Shown piece by piece: positions 53,756 through 64,000 of a stretch of 64,000 nt of DNA. Both the position numbers and the translations under genes were made by a program. The first letter of the stretch is position 1. The number at the start of each line of letters is the position of its first letter. The notes beneath the pieces were generated by a model. The model saw only the letters and a program-made list of their open reading frames with translations, did not search any database and was not told the DNA's origin. Origin of the DNA: Silene conica (lineage: Eukaryota > Streptophyta > Magnoliopsida > Caryophyllales > Caryophyllaceae); contig CM055313.2 of assembly GCA_029255685.2 (NCBI GenBank), forward strand, positions 45,030,079 to 45,094,078. Reading direction: 5' to 3'.

Positions 53756-55325
53756 TGTAATACCTCGAATATTTTTAAGTTACGATGTTTGTTTTATTTT
53801 TTCTGGACGTTAAGATATGGTTTGAATTACGGTAATTTAGTACTTAATTTGAGTACTTGTATATATGTTATTTTAAGTTGTGGGATGTGTCACCGTGGGG
53901 TTCGAACTAGGGACTCTTAGAGTTGCGTTTTGGGCCTCGATTTTTAAGCAACACTAGCACCCCGTGAAAGAGGAAACCCTCACCAGCCCTAGCATTCACG
54001 TTTTCCTCCTTCCTGCTGTCATATATTATGCCTTGCACTCCATTTTATGAACCACCTTCAACACCACACAAACCCTAGATCTATTGCTGCCACCACACGG
54101 AAGAGAGGGAGAACATTTGCGTTCAGTTTAGCCTTGCCGTTTTCCGTCGTTGTTGGTCAGAAGTCAGGTATGTGGTATTGCGTTTGTCAATCGCTTGTTT
54201 TTGTTTCGCGGCTGTTGTGTTGATAGGTGTTTCGAAGGGTGGTAGGGTATTGGTATTACTGTAGTTTTGTCGTGGTATGTTACTGGTGGCAGGAGGGTGG
54301 TCAAGGGGTTCACTACGGTGGGTGTAAGTGTCGCAGTCGGCGTCGACAGGGGTGTTAGTCACCCCTGGTTGTGTCAATCGTTTTTATTTGTGTTATGAGA
54401 TGGAGTTTGGGGGTGGTACCACCGACGACTCGGGGGAGGTCGACGCGGTGATACCACGGTGGTGTCTACGTCGTGTGTCAGGGGAAAGGCGTGGTTGGTT
54501 CAGGGGTGGTTGGTGGTGTTAGGAGGCGTCGATGGTGGTGGAGTTTTCGGGTCAGGGAGTTCAAGGTTCAGGTCTGGGCTGACTGGTAGGTGTCGTGCAC
54601 CTCGCTGGTGCTCGTCGAGGGGCTGGAGGTGTGCCGGTGGGGTGGCCAGTAGTGGTGGGTGTCTCGCTGGTTGCTGTCGGTGGTGGGGCAGTATGTATAG
54701 GGTGGTTTAGGCGGTGGTTTTGGGGCGTTTAAGGTGTCGGGTTAGTCGTGATTGTTGGCATGTTTTTATTATCTTTTTATCATTTTTATTATTTTTAGTA
54801 TTATTTTTATTATCATTATTATTTTATTATTATTAATGTTAAGTAATAGTATTATGATATTAGGATTGTTTTTACTACCTTGTTAATATGTTACGGTTTT
54901 GGTCGTGCTAATTAAAGATGCGAGTCGGGAAATTATTTAAGTTAAGGGAGTCCTATATTTGGAAAGTTATATATTTGGAAAGTTTCTATAATTGGAAGGT
55001 TTCCATTTTTGGAAACTTTCCACTTATGGAAGGTGTCTATTTATAGTAGGTGTGGTTTGTTAAGGGGTTCGGGAAGGTTATTTATTCGTTAGGTATATGT
55101 GTTAAGGTAGCGGGTTTCGCGTGGAACATTTCTAGCAAGCCTTGGATTATTTGCGTTCCTGCTATTTCAGGTAGGGGAATAAATGTGCATTCGTTTATGA
55201 TGTGAAACATGATGATTAACTGTTGTGGATTATATATATATCTTATGGAATGAATAATGTTGTGATATTATCTATTGACTATACATTCTTATGATGCGGA
55301 ATTGATATAATGGGTCTTGTGATAC
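53756..55325 (+). mobile_element. Partial gypsy-type LTR F
   Basis: Starts TGTAATACCTCG ten bases into the Athila-like LTR and runs to 55325, where G interrupts it. It has a leader-like CT-rich part with AAACCCTAG (about 54000-54110), a G-rich block (54290-54740) and an AT-rich block. Open frames 54123-54377, 54328-54522 and 54459-54710 are in low-complexity G-rich DNA and have no recognised product. LTR identity is from its terminus and position only. Confidence 0.55.
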
Positions 55326-58126
55326 TGTAACACCCCCATTTATTTAAGAGCCTTTAGCAAGACATTCTCAAATAAATAGAGCTGTTACCATCTAGGGGTA
55401 ACCGAGGTAGTGAATAACAAAGTAAAACAAACTACAGTACTTTATATAAAACTGACTAAATTAAAACTTTTGTTATTACTGACACTACTCAGCGAAAAAA
55501 ACAAAATACGACTGATGACTTTTCTAGAAGTGAAATAATTCTAAGTCGGTCTGAAGTCTGCATCTCACATTCCTGCCCCAGCTCCTAGCTCATCTGTCTC
55601 TTTCCTGTAGAGTCTACTCCCCATTTCGGATCATCGTAGGTGTACACGAATACACTGTCAACCTCGCGGTTGAGTAGGATAACACAACAATAAATAATGC
55701 AACAATGATGATATGCAAATGTCATGATATGCTCGAGCTCAATCTCATTCTCAATCTCAAACCCGTAACACCCAGCCATACCGAACCTCCCGGCAGACTA
55801 TAATCGGCCGTCGCCGAACACCAGCATAACAGGTGAGGTCACCAGGTCTAGTCCTGCAGAACTAGCCTGGGCCCAATAGTATCTCATCAATAATATCTCA
55901 TCATCTCAAATCCGTATCCAATGCATATGCCATGCTTATGAATGCAATATAAAAATGTTCAACCACTATATATCATTCTCATAATAATCACACTTGCATC
56001 CATAACATACAATATACACATCCATTCAAAGCACGTCATAGAATAAGGTACAAGTGTATCCTACCTGGAGTAGCAAATCTGATGTAAGCAAACACCGTCT
56101 AGTAATGTTCCTCTTCGAATTCCGTTCCTATAATTATTACTTAATATTAAATTCTACTCACACCATCAATTATTATTAACTAATCATAATTTACTAAACA
56201 TAGACTTACCAAGAAAAATAGATTTGTTAAAAGAGTAGCTCTCAAACAACTAGTCAATTTTTCAATATTCGTTAATAGGGTAATAGTATCACTAACATAT
56301 TCTTATACATTACTAATATTATTTCTTACCATAACATTAGTAATAATCATACAATCAAAACTAATATTGTTACAACTAAAATATTATTAACATATAATAT
56401 TATTATTAATATATTACTAATAATGCAACACCACTAAATTAACCAATCAAAAACATGTGATACACCCACGCCCAAAACGCAACACAAACAGCGAAACATA
56501 CGAATCCGCGTAACAGCCTAACTCTTACTCACCGACCCGCGCGAACCCAAAGACCGACACCTGCCCCAGCCGCTGACCTCGCCCCTGACACCACTAGGCT
56601 CGCCTCTAAGCCAAGGTGGTTCCAGGGGGAGTGTCGTTGGCTGATGTCGTGCCCCAGACCTCCAACAACCGTCTCTAAAAGTTGAGCACACGCCTGACTC
56701 TGTTTTTGCGTGAGTGTACAACCACAACGAAACACCGGTTTAAACCCCATACCCGACAAACCAAACCACCGTGATCACCACCCTACAAACACCTATCCGC
56801 ACTTATCCCATAAACCCAAATTACTCAGATAACCACGACCCATAACTCATTCGAATCCAAACACAAAACACACGTTCACAACTCTTATCAGAAACGACTC
56901 TATGATGACTCTGACACTCGCCTGAACACCCACCAAACAGACGACACCTGCGACCGAGATCCGCCGTGACAGCCACTATCTGGACCACCTGACTACCGCC
57001 GAGTTAACTACCATTACACGCAAGACACTTGTGAACATAATTTACATCGAAATACAGTGTAACATTCACGCTCAAAACTCTATTATGAAAAACGAAAGCA
57101 AAATTCTGACACCAGCAACGAAACACCCTATACGGTGGCCTTAGGTCGTTAGATATGTCATTACTATGGTCGAAACATGATTACTACGCGTCATAGATTA
57201 GTTTTATGCAAAGATTAGAACTTATAACATAGCTTACACGTTTGAAATATACGAATCAAACCCAACAGAAAATAGAGGAAAACAGGAACTATGGTGAACA
57301 TACCCACTTCCTTGGTTATTCGAGCCCTCCTAGCACCCTCCAACCACCGTGTAAACTCTCTCCTGGTGTTCTCGGATATGACGGCAGGGAGTTGTGAGAA
57401 TTATTTGAGTGTCGATTAGGTTTAGGGTAGGGTTAAACATAGGCTTTATTAGGCGGCAGGCAGCTCTCTAGTAGTTTTGTGTTATGCGATGGTTTAAACG
57501 GATTCTTGGGCTGTTTTGATTGCACACTTAACGAGGCCCAAGATACTTACTTAACCATGTTTCCTAATCATACTGACCAAACCCGACAAACACAAATAGC
57601 ATATAAAACATAACCCGTATTCGATAAATAAATTATCGAATATAAGCAACTCAATATTATATTAAATAATAAATACGACAAATACAAATATGATGAAATA
57701 AACGGAGTATTACATTTAATCATAAATAAAAAACACGGGTATTACTTGTAATTTAATATTAGTAAATACTAATTATTTAGTTACAAAATATAAACATTAT
57801 TGGAATATATAAAATAATAGGGTTCAAAAGTAATTACGCCTTAATTATTAAAATAGGAATATATATTAACGATAACCAAAAAACTAAATAGGAAAATATA
57901 TTTAATTATAAATATATTATAAAAATTAGAGAAATACAATTGAAACTTCATTTTATGAAATAAATATTAATATAAAAGATTATGAAATACGAAATAATCG
58001 TAGAAATACGATTTATAAAACAATAACAATTTACGTAGACTACTTAATAAACATTCCGTTTGAAATATACGTTTATAAAACATGGTTTGACAGTTGTTGA
58101 CCAAGGCTAAAATACGGGGTATTACA
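55326..58126 (-). mobile_element. 3' LTR of gypsy element G
   Basis: On the minus strand it runs from TGTAATACCCCG (58126) to GGGGGTGTTACA (55326), about 2.8 kb. The purine tract AAGGAGGGAAGAC lies just before it on that strand (58127-58139), so this is the 3' LTR of a minus-strand element whose interior is to the right. The LTR is non-coding, AT-rich from 56100 to 56460 and 57600 to 58100. Its other LTR is not in the window. Confidence 0.75.
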
Positions 58127-59091
58127 GTCTTCCCTCCTTACAATGAACTTCGTCCCGAAGTTGACCACCCCGTAACGGTAACGAAACATATAACAAGCAT
58201 GAAACAATCACAAGTAGCACTTATATAGGCTTCAAAACGCGAAATGTTACATTCTACCCTCGTTAAGAAAACTTTGTCCCCAAAGTTTAACACATAACTA
58301 AGTTAAAAGATATGTCACGAATCGCAGTATAACGCATAACAGAAATAAACAGGATTATCAAGTATATTCAAACAATCACGGCATATCAATTTCACATCCT
58401 ATAACAACTAGTCATATCATAAACCTTTAAGATTTTATAATCCTATCCTCCTTAAAGCATGGTTACGTCCTCGTAACCCCATTACAAAATTCCACATCCA
58501 ATGTTCAAGAAGATCACCGAAACAACAGTTGTAAGTCATCTGATAAGTTAATTATCATATACTAGGCAACTAGTATCCGACTTTCAAAGCAACAAAACAT
58601 ACTCGTCAATACGCTACGCAGTAAAACAAAATCAAGGTATCTAACACTTATATACCCTTGGAAATTTGAACACAACCAAACACATTTACACCAATGTAGA
58701 CAAGCAACTAACTCATAGCTCATACTCGACAATTAAACCATTTCATGCTCAAACTCATATTATAGAAACAACATCATGTTTATGCACACAAGTTTTAGAA
58801 AAGATATTAGGCAATTACTAATTAATGTAATTAACACGGAGCAATCACATATTTCACGAGATATGCACAGATCATAGACTAGTAAGTCAGCTTAGCATTT
58901 CTAGTATAATTAAGTTAAAATCACATAGGTACATTTCACATCAACTCATATTACATAATTTTTTTTATGAAATCGGTAACAATTATAACTTTTAAAATAA
59001 TAGGTTTGTTATCGTATAATAAGTTCATGTTCATATCATATATCTTCCATGCATACTACTAATGCTATACAAGAATATTACATGGTTACAT
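58127..59091 (-). other. 3' interior of G
   Basis: Begins (plus strand) GTCTTCCCTCCTTACAATG and CTTCGTCCCGAAG, the complement of the GGGACGAAG and polypurine end common in plant gypsy elements. The rest is AT-rich with no frame or motif I recognise. It is interrupted at 59092. Confidence 0.65.
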
Positions 59092-59828
59092 TGTGGGGAA
59101 TAAAGCATGTATTCACCCTAAACTTGCAGGATTATAATGAAAAATACAGTTGTGTTTATAGTCATAAGATTAAAAAGGATAAGAAAAGAATTACAACCTT
59201 GGGTCCTTGCTTGAAAAGGCCTAAGAACAGGAATTAAAGTAAATTCCCTCCTATAACTTGCACCCAAGACTTTGTTTGACATGATGCCGCGTGTGCTACA
59301 AAATACTCTCCAATTGCCTTGCAATATGGGGAAAGCTATTGAGGTTTTAGATGTGAGATCTGAGTTTTGGGAGAAGAATGCTCTCAAAACCCTAATTGTG
59401 AGAATTATGATTCAACAGTTCCTGACATAAGGAGAAGGACTCTCCTTATGTAGTACTTAGGGTGGGTCGGCCGAATTAGGGTAAGAGTGGGCTTTCTCCA
59501 CTCTTACCTTATTCCTTTGCATGATTCGACCCGTTTTGCTAAATATTATTTGCGGGATTTTTATTATAAATCGCATACGTGTTATCAGATATTAATGCAG
59601 TCGATGTATTAATAATGGTCTGATAAAATTACGATATTGTATAATTACCCAAATTAATATAACTGTTTATATTAATACCCGAAATCAATATTTAATTAAA
59701 TATAACTGCTTATATTTAATTTTACGAATTAATCATGTAATCCGCATTAGCTAAAATTATTTAATCCGTATTAAATAATAATCTCAACATCTTATTGACT
59801 AATTTAATAGTCAATACCTCTGACTAAC
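59092..59828 (-). mobile_element. Partial LTR of a third copy of the copia family
   Basis: Starts TGTGGGGAATAAAGCATG and follows 37851-38610 closely, with small deletions, until CTCTGACTAAC, where another copia begins. Contains a single GGTCGGCC word near 59465. It is either the 3' LTR of a minus-strand element or a solo LTR; the missing 3' part lies beyond the nested insertion. Confidence 0.88.
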
Positions 59829-61106
59829 TGATGGGTTTAACTAGTTGCTCATAAACTAATTTAGTCATACTAACAAAACCTTTAATTAACTAAATAATAA
59901 ACTCGTTTATTAGATCTTATGCATGCTACTAAATGCGGAAGTAAGGAGTAAACCGTGTTCTTACACTCGGTCCAAGTATATTGCAAGGATGATCCTCCGA
60001 GTACCCAATATAGAATACCTCCTCCGGATGCACCAAGACAAGCCCCAAAAGAACCGAAACTTTGTAAGCTAGACTAGGAATCGGTTTTTCCTTAATTTAT
60101 TTCCAATCTCTCTTATTAGAAATATATTTTGAATACTACTCTTAGTATATATTTTATTATCTTATAATAACTTATTAGAGGTTAAACAATCTCTTCTTAC
60201 TTGTGTAGAATTTCGGCTAGGGTTAGAGAAGAGAAGAGAATGAATGATTATGATATATCCATATATATATTATGAGCATGCCTCTTTAATTATCATATAA
60301 ACTAACTTAAGCATGCTCACTTGGGAAGGGGGTAGCCGGCTTAGGGAGTGTCAAAGAGGGAACAAGTTGTGTTCTCAAGACACTAGGGTGTTTATTAGGT
60401 TGGTGTCTCAAGAACAATGTCTTAAGCAATGATTAAGGAGCAATTAACATGCTAATTAACCACACAACCATCACCATTTAGCCGTGCCATATAGTCCATA
60501 ATATGGACTTTATTTTACAATTTGTCAAATGTATAATTGTATAAAGTGTGACATCTTATATGTCATTTAGATATAAAATATTTTAGTACATTTGAAATAT
60601 GTAAATATTTATCCCATAAATATTATACATAATTAAATAAATCATATTTATTCAATTAACAAGTAATTCGAAATTACCATTGTAAAATAATACTTTATCG
60701 TCAATACGATTTACAACCTTTGTATTAATTTCAACCCAATTCATTCTAATTTCGATATCTTAAAATATCGTTTAATGTTTAAAAATTGACACGTTTCAAT
60801 TTTAAACATAAATCTTACATTAAGATTTAACCTCTAATTTCTCGATATACGAGTTTAAGGAATATGATCAAATCGTATCAATATACATTTGATCACTTTA
60901 TCAATTAAGGGAATTGTCCTAAAGGTGTGACCTAAAGGGATCAACTGACCACCACCGTCATACGACAGTAATGTCAAACTCTAGCTAGCCAATCATTACC
61001 GATTAATGTTGGTCAGTTGACTAATAATTCTTATCATCCCTTGCGCATTCTCGTTATGAGATTTAATTACGTGATCGCACTATTGTTGAGGACACATTTC
61101 CCAACA
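59829..61106 (-). repeat. 3' LTR of a second copia element
   Basis: About 1278 bp from TGATGGGTTTAAC to CCCAACA (termini are imperfect inverted repeats). Its last 250 bp resemble the end of the first copia LTR (AAAGGTGTGACCTAAAGGGA; ACAATCTCCCACTTGTC at the junction), so the families are related. It is followed by the complement of a purine tract (ATCTCCCACTTGTCCTC). The start could instead be 59832; the matching target copy is outside the window. Confidence 0.8.
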
Positions 61107-63427
61107 ATCTCCCACTTGTCCTCGACAAGTGTGCGTCACCAATTCTCTTGTCCTATTACAATCTCCCACTCAATGCAAGATGTCTCTCTCTGGTCGTTCT
61201 TGCATTTGATCATATCATGAATGGTTTCCTCGATCTGGAGAATAACTGTCTGACCGGAATCATCTACCATAGATACCTTCCGAGCGTGGCCACGCATTTC
61301 CAGTTAACTTCTCCTCGAGTGGCCCTGAGATTTGAACAACCCTGACAAGGGGTGGACAATTTCTATCGCACTACTTCCTTCAACTAGTCACAGTTAGTCA
61401 CAACCCAAAACAATCCCATTTGACTCCAGTTACGAAAAGTCGTAGAGAATGGATCAAAGTTATGCCTAAACTGTACCATCTTGGGAGAGTAGTCTTTAGT
61501 CAAAGAATTGACTCACAAGAATACTATAGCAGCTCTCGCCACGACCCGGCTATAAAATTTCCAGAACTCTATAAGCGGTCACATTGCCCGACAGAGTGTC
61601 TCTTACAGTCTGCCTGTGTGATCGACTAGTCATCACATATGACTCTATGGCTCTTGAACTTGCCATCAATCGCCTCAGACTCTAGTCGCTTTGAGACGTC
61701 ACCTCATGTAAGCGGCTAGGGGCCATACTAAGTCAATCCAGTTCACTTGTGGGGTTCAATATTGTCTCATACAACCCATTTGGATTCTGACAAAGTATCT
61801 TTTATCTTGAGTTAATCATAACTCAAATGATGTTGTTATGCAACAATAGTCAACACTATTACATTGCATTTTGATGCACAATCATCTGTTTGTATTAGTG
61901 TTTTGCGAATAACCTTTATTCATAATAGCAAAACTTACAACTTTTGGTCTCCTTTATTCATATTATCCCGTATAATATGATTCTATTTGAGTACATATCT
62001 AGAACTCTTTCTAGATTTTGAGTTTCTTTTCCGGAGGAAAGCTCCCACTGTTATCTTATAACTTGTGACGTATCAATATACTGGAGGGATTAAAATCACT
62101 CTCTACAGTCACTTATGTACTGAAATCTATATTGTAGTTTATTTATGATTTCATCATTCTAATAATTTTCACTCATCTTGGCTATTTGATAATGGTTTCA
62201 TTCATCATTATGAACAATGTATCCAACCATTCTAACTTCTAGTGGGCGACCTTTTATTATCCATATAATAAACCTTCCCGTAAAGCTCCATCATCTTATG
62301 ATATAATTATTTTATTCATCTAAATTGAGTACCTCTTATTCTTTACTCTTAAAGAATCACCCATTCTCTCTAAATGGTAGGTTTCAATTCCTTAATGAAT
62401 ATTGCTCCCACTGAAAACAATATCTCTCGATATCATAAATGAACCTTTCATTTCTCGCATGTTAAACTATTACTCGAATCATTATCACTATCACTATCCC
62501 TATAGTGATCTATTTTCCATTCAATCAATCATTACCCTCTTATCATGTCTTCGTTTCCTCGAGACGAAAATGATAATTACTACATAGGAACCGTTTTCCT
62601 ACCGATGATTTCATACGGGGTTTCAAGTTTCCTCTCTATGAAACAATGAACACAAAGAACCTTTCTTCGAGTGTCCTCCCGTAGTTTCTTCAAATCACTT
62701 AGGGCTCTTCTTAAGACTCCCAAGTAAGAATCTTCTCTAAGATCCTTCCTTTATTTTCATCATTGGTTTGTGAGCGAAATATTTTCTCCCACTCTATCCT
62801 TCTAACAATAACCTTTACTTGTTTAAGGATAGCTATTTCGATTAACCAATGTATCTGAATGTTTGAAGTTTGATAGGTGTGATGAATACATTCTCATTTT
62901 CACTTAAAATGAAAATCTTATAATGAACTGATATAGTCTCATTTTGATTGAATCTATCTCATGGGGTGTAGTTCTCCGTTTTAATCAACTCTTTGATTCT
63001 TTTATATTTGATCGTATCAATATTTATTGCGTGATTAAATCACTATCATTCATGTTTAAATAAGGCATGCAATTTATTTGAGAAATCAAAACATTGATTA
63101 AGAACAAAAGTAGTGACTCGGGTTGAAAACCAAGTCACTAATATCCAAAATTACAACCATTGTTTTAGGATTTTAATCCTTGTCTTACAAGAAAATTAAA
63201 TTGTTCCATAAATAAATGCAAAATATGAAAGAAGACGATATGAAAATTAGAGCCTAGCTCTTCAAGTCTTCGATCAATTGGATGCTACCGGAGCCATCCA
63301 AGTAAGGAACCTCAAGCTTCCTTCTCCTTGCCCTTATCATTATTCGGGGGTGGCCCTTTAAAACAATTAAAAAGGGTAAATATCAACACATTTGTATCAC
63401 TATACATAAGTTGATAAACGACATGAA
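61107..63427 (-). other. Interior of the second copia between gag and 3' LTR, no pol seen
   Basis: 2.3 kb with no RT, RNase H or integrase motif and no long frame on either strand. 61107-61400 is homologous to 31220-31500 of the first copia, which lies after pol there. Copia pol normally takes about 3.3 kb here, so it is absent. Words such as GCTCCCACTG recur (62040, 62404). The frames at 61017-61345 and 61420-61629 are chance. Confidence 0.7.
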
Positions 63428-64000
63428 TTATACGCGAGAATTATTACCTACGGCGGTTGCCTTCCCATTTTTGAGATCGCTTAAGTATTTGGGGCAATTT
63501 CTCTTCCAATGACCGATCCTCGTGCAATAATGGCACTTGTCTTGCTCTTTTGAAGACGAGGTGGAAGCGCCTTTCGAAAAGGTCTTTTCTTTGGTCGCTT
63601 TGGGCTTGAACGTTTTCTTGCCCTTGCCTTTCGAGGCATTCCTCTTGAAGCTCGTTTTCCCTTTCTTTTCGATGTTTAAAACATCCTTGGTGGAACTTTC
63701 ATGAAGTCCCATGTCCCTCTCGGCTTGGATTAGCATCTTATGCAACTCGTCTAACGAGGTCTCTTGGTTTCGCATATTGAAATTCACCCGGAATTGAGCA
63801 TACGCCTTAACCTTATTGAGCGAGTGAAGAACTCGGTCAATAATAAGAGAGTCGGGAACATCAACATTTTGAGCTTTTAGAGTCTCCGCGAGCTCAACTA
63901 GTTTGAGAACATGAGGGCTTATCTTTTGCCCTTCCTTGAATGTTATGTCAAAGAAGGCGGAAGCCGCCTCATATTGAATCACCCTAGGAGTTTGCGAAAA
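63428..64000 (-). CDS. Copia gag, C-terminal part, runs off the right edge
   Basis: Open on the minus strand from the window edge to the stop at 63428, about 190 residues. It has a gag capsid tail (ISPHVLKLVELAETLKAQN, DSLIIDRVLHSLNKVKAYAQ, SLDELHKMLIQAERDMGL), a long Lys-rich linker, and the CCHC knuckle CHYCTRIGHWKRNCPKY. It is clearly related to gag of the first copia (same IIDRxLHSL and GHWxRxCP blocks). It stops soon after the knuckle (NGKATAVGNNSRV) instead of running into protease, so this element may encode gag alone. Start lies outside the window. Confidence 0.88.
   Translation of the reverse strand, partial: FSQTPRVIQYEAASAFFDITFKEGQKISPHVLKLVELAETLKAQNVDVPDSLIIDRVLHSLNKVKAYAQFRVNFNMRNQETSLDELHKMLIQAERDMGLHESSTKDVLNIEKKGKTSFKRNASKGKGKKTFKPKATKEKTFSKGASTSSSKEQDKCHYCTRIGHWKRNCPKYLSDLKNGKATAVGNNSRV

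Noticed and set aside
53890..53920. tRNA-like GGGTTCGAACTAGGGACT word
   Set aside because: Looks like a T-arm, but no acceptor stem, D-arm or anticodon arm can be placed around it.
54328..54710. Overlapping Gly/Val/Arg-rich ORFs
   Set aside because: G-rich low-complexity LTR sequence; no motif or splice structure.
56518..56759. Overlapping minus-strand ORFs in LTR G
   Set aside because: Short, no domain, in a CG-richer part of the LTR where chance frames are common.

Overview
The window is plant nuclear DNA, probably from a eudicot, and it holds no intact host gene. It is a stack of nested transposable elements. The evidence is Ty3/gypsy (including Athila) and Ty1/copia elements with plant tRNA primer sites, a plant-type LINE with a DUF4283-like ORF1, two CACTA DNA transposons, and spliced fragments of plant genes inside one of them. 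The species cannot be named from the sequence. Long gene-free stretches, many LTRs and repeated interruption suggest a repeat-rich intergenic or pericentromeric region.

Layout, left to right. (1) 1-22698: a minus-strand gypsy-type LTR (E) is split by a gypsy element O (202-21292, TSD GTCTG). O is itself split by an Athila element (1635-13876, TSD GTGCA) and a full-length LINE (14081-18823, TSD of 13-16 bp). (2) 22699-46907: the 3' LTR of a second Athila-like element is split by a plus-strand non-autonomous LTR element T (23537-45985, TSD AAAAC). The 5' LTR of T is split by a minus-strand copia element (25746-38931, TSD GGTTT). The 3' LTR of that copia is split by a CACTA transposon (25852-30241, TSD AAC) carrying pieces of a SEC11 signal peptidase gene and a CDK-like kinase gene. 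(3) 46908-53745: the 3' regions of two Athila-like elements lie tail to tail as a large inverted repeat. A second CACTA (47227-51387, TSD CAT) sits in the left arm. (4) 53756-64000: an LTR F is interrupted by the 3' end of minus-strand gypsy G. G is interrupted by a copia LTR, which is interrupted by another copia whose gag runs off the right edge.

Coding capacity. The LINE has two intact overlapping ORFs and looks potentially functional. The Athila element has an intact ATHILA ORF-1, but its gag-pol has two nonsense codons. The copia pol has stops, frameshifts and a lost integrase aspartate. O and T keep little or no coding sequence and would need help from other elements to move.

The least expected structures are two. 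First, a CpG-rich palindromic dodecamer (GGTCGGTCGACC or its reverse complement) recurs in groups with a start-to-start distance of exactly 21 bp in every group I measured. It occurs in LTRs, leaders, 3' regions and, in frame, in gag-pol of unrelated element families. Second, an array of about a dozen hairpins in the LTR of T has different stems around a nearly constant GGTTAT loop. All coordinates come from hand reading. TSD and LTR ends were checked base by base; percentage identities were not computed.
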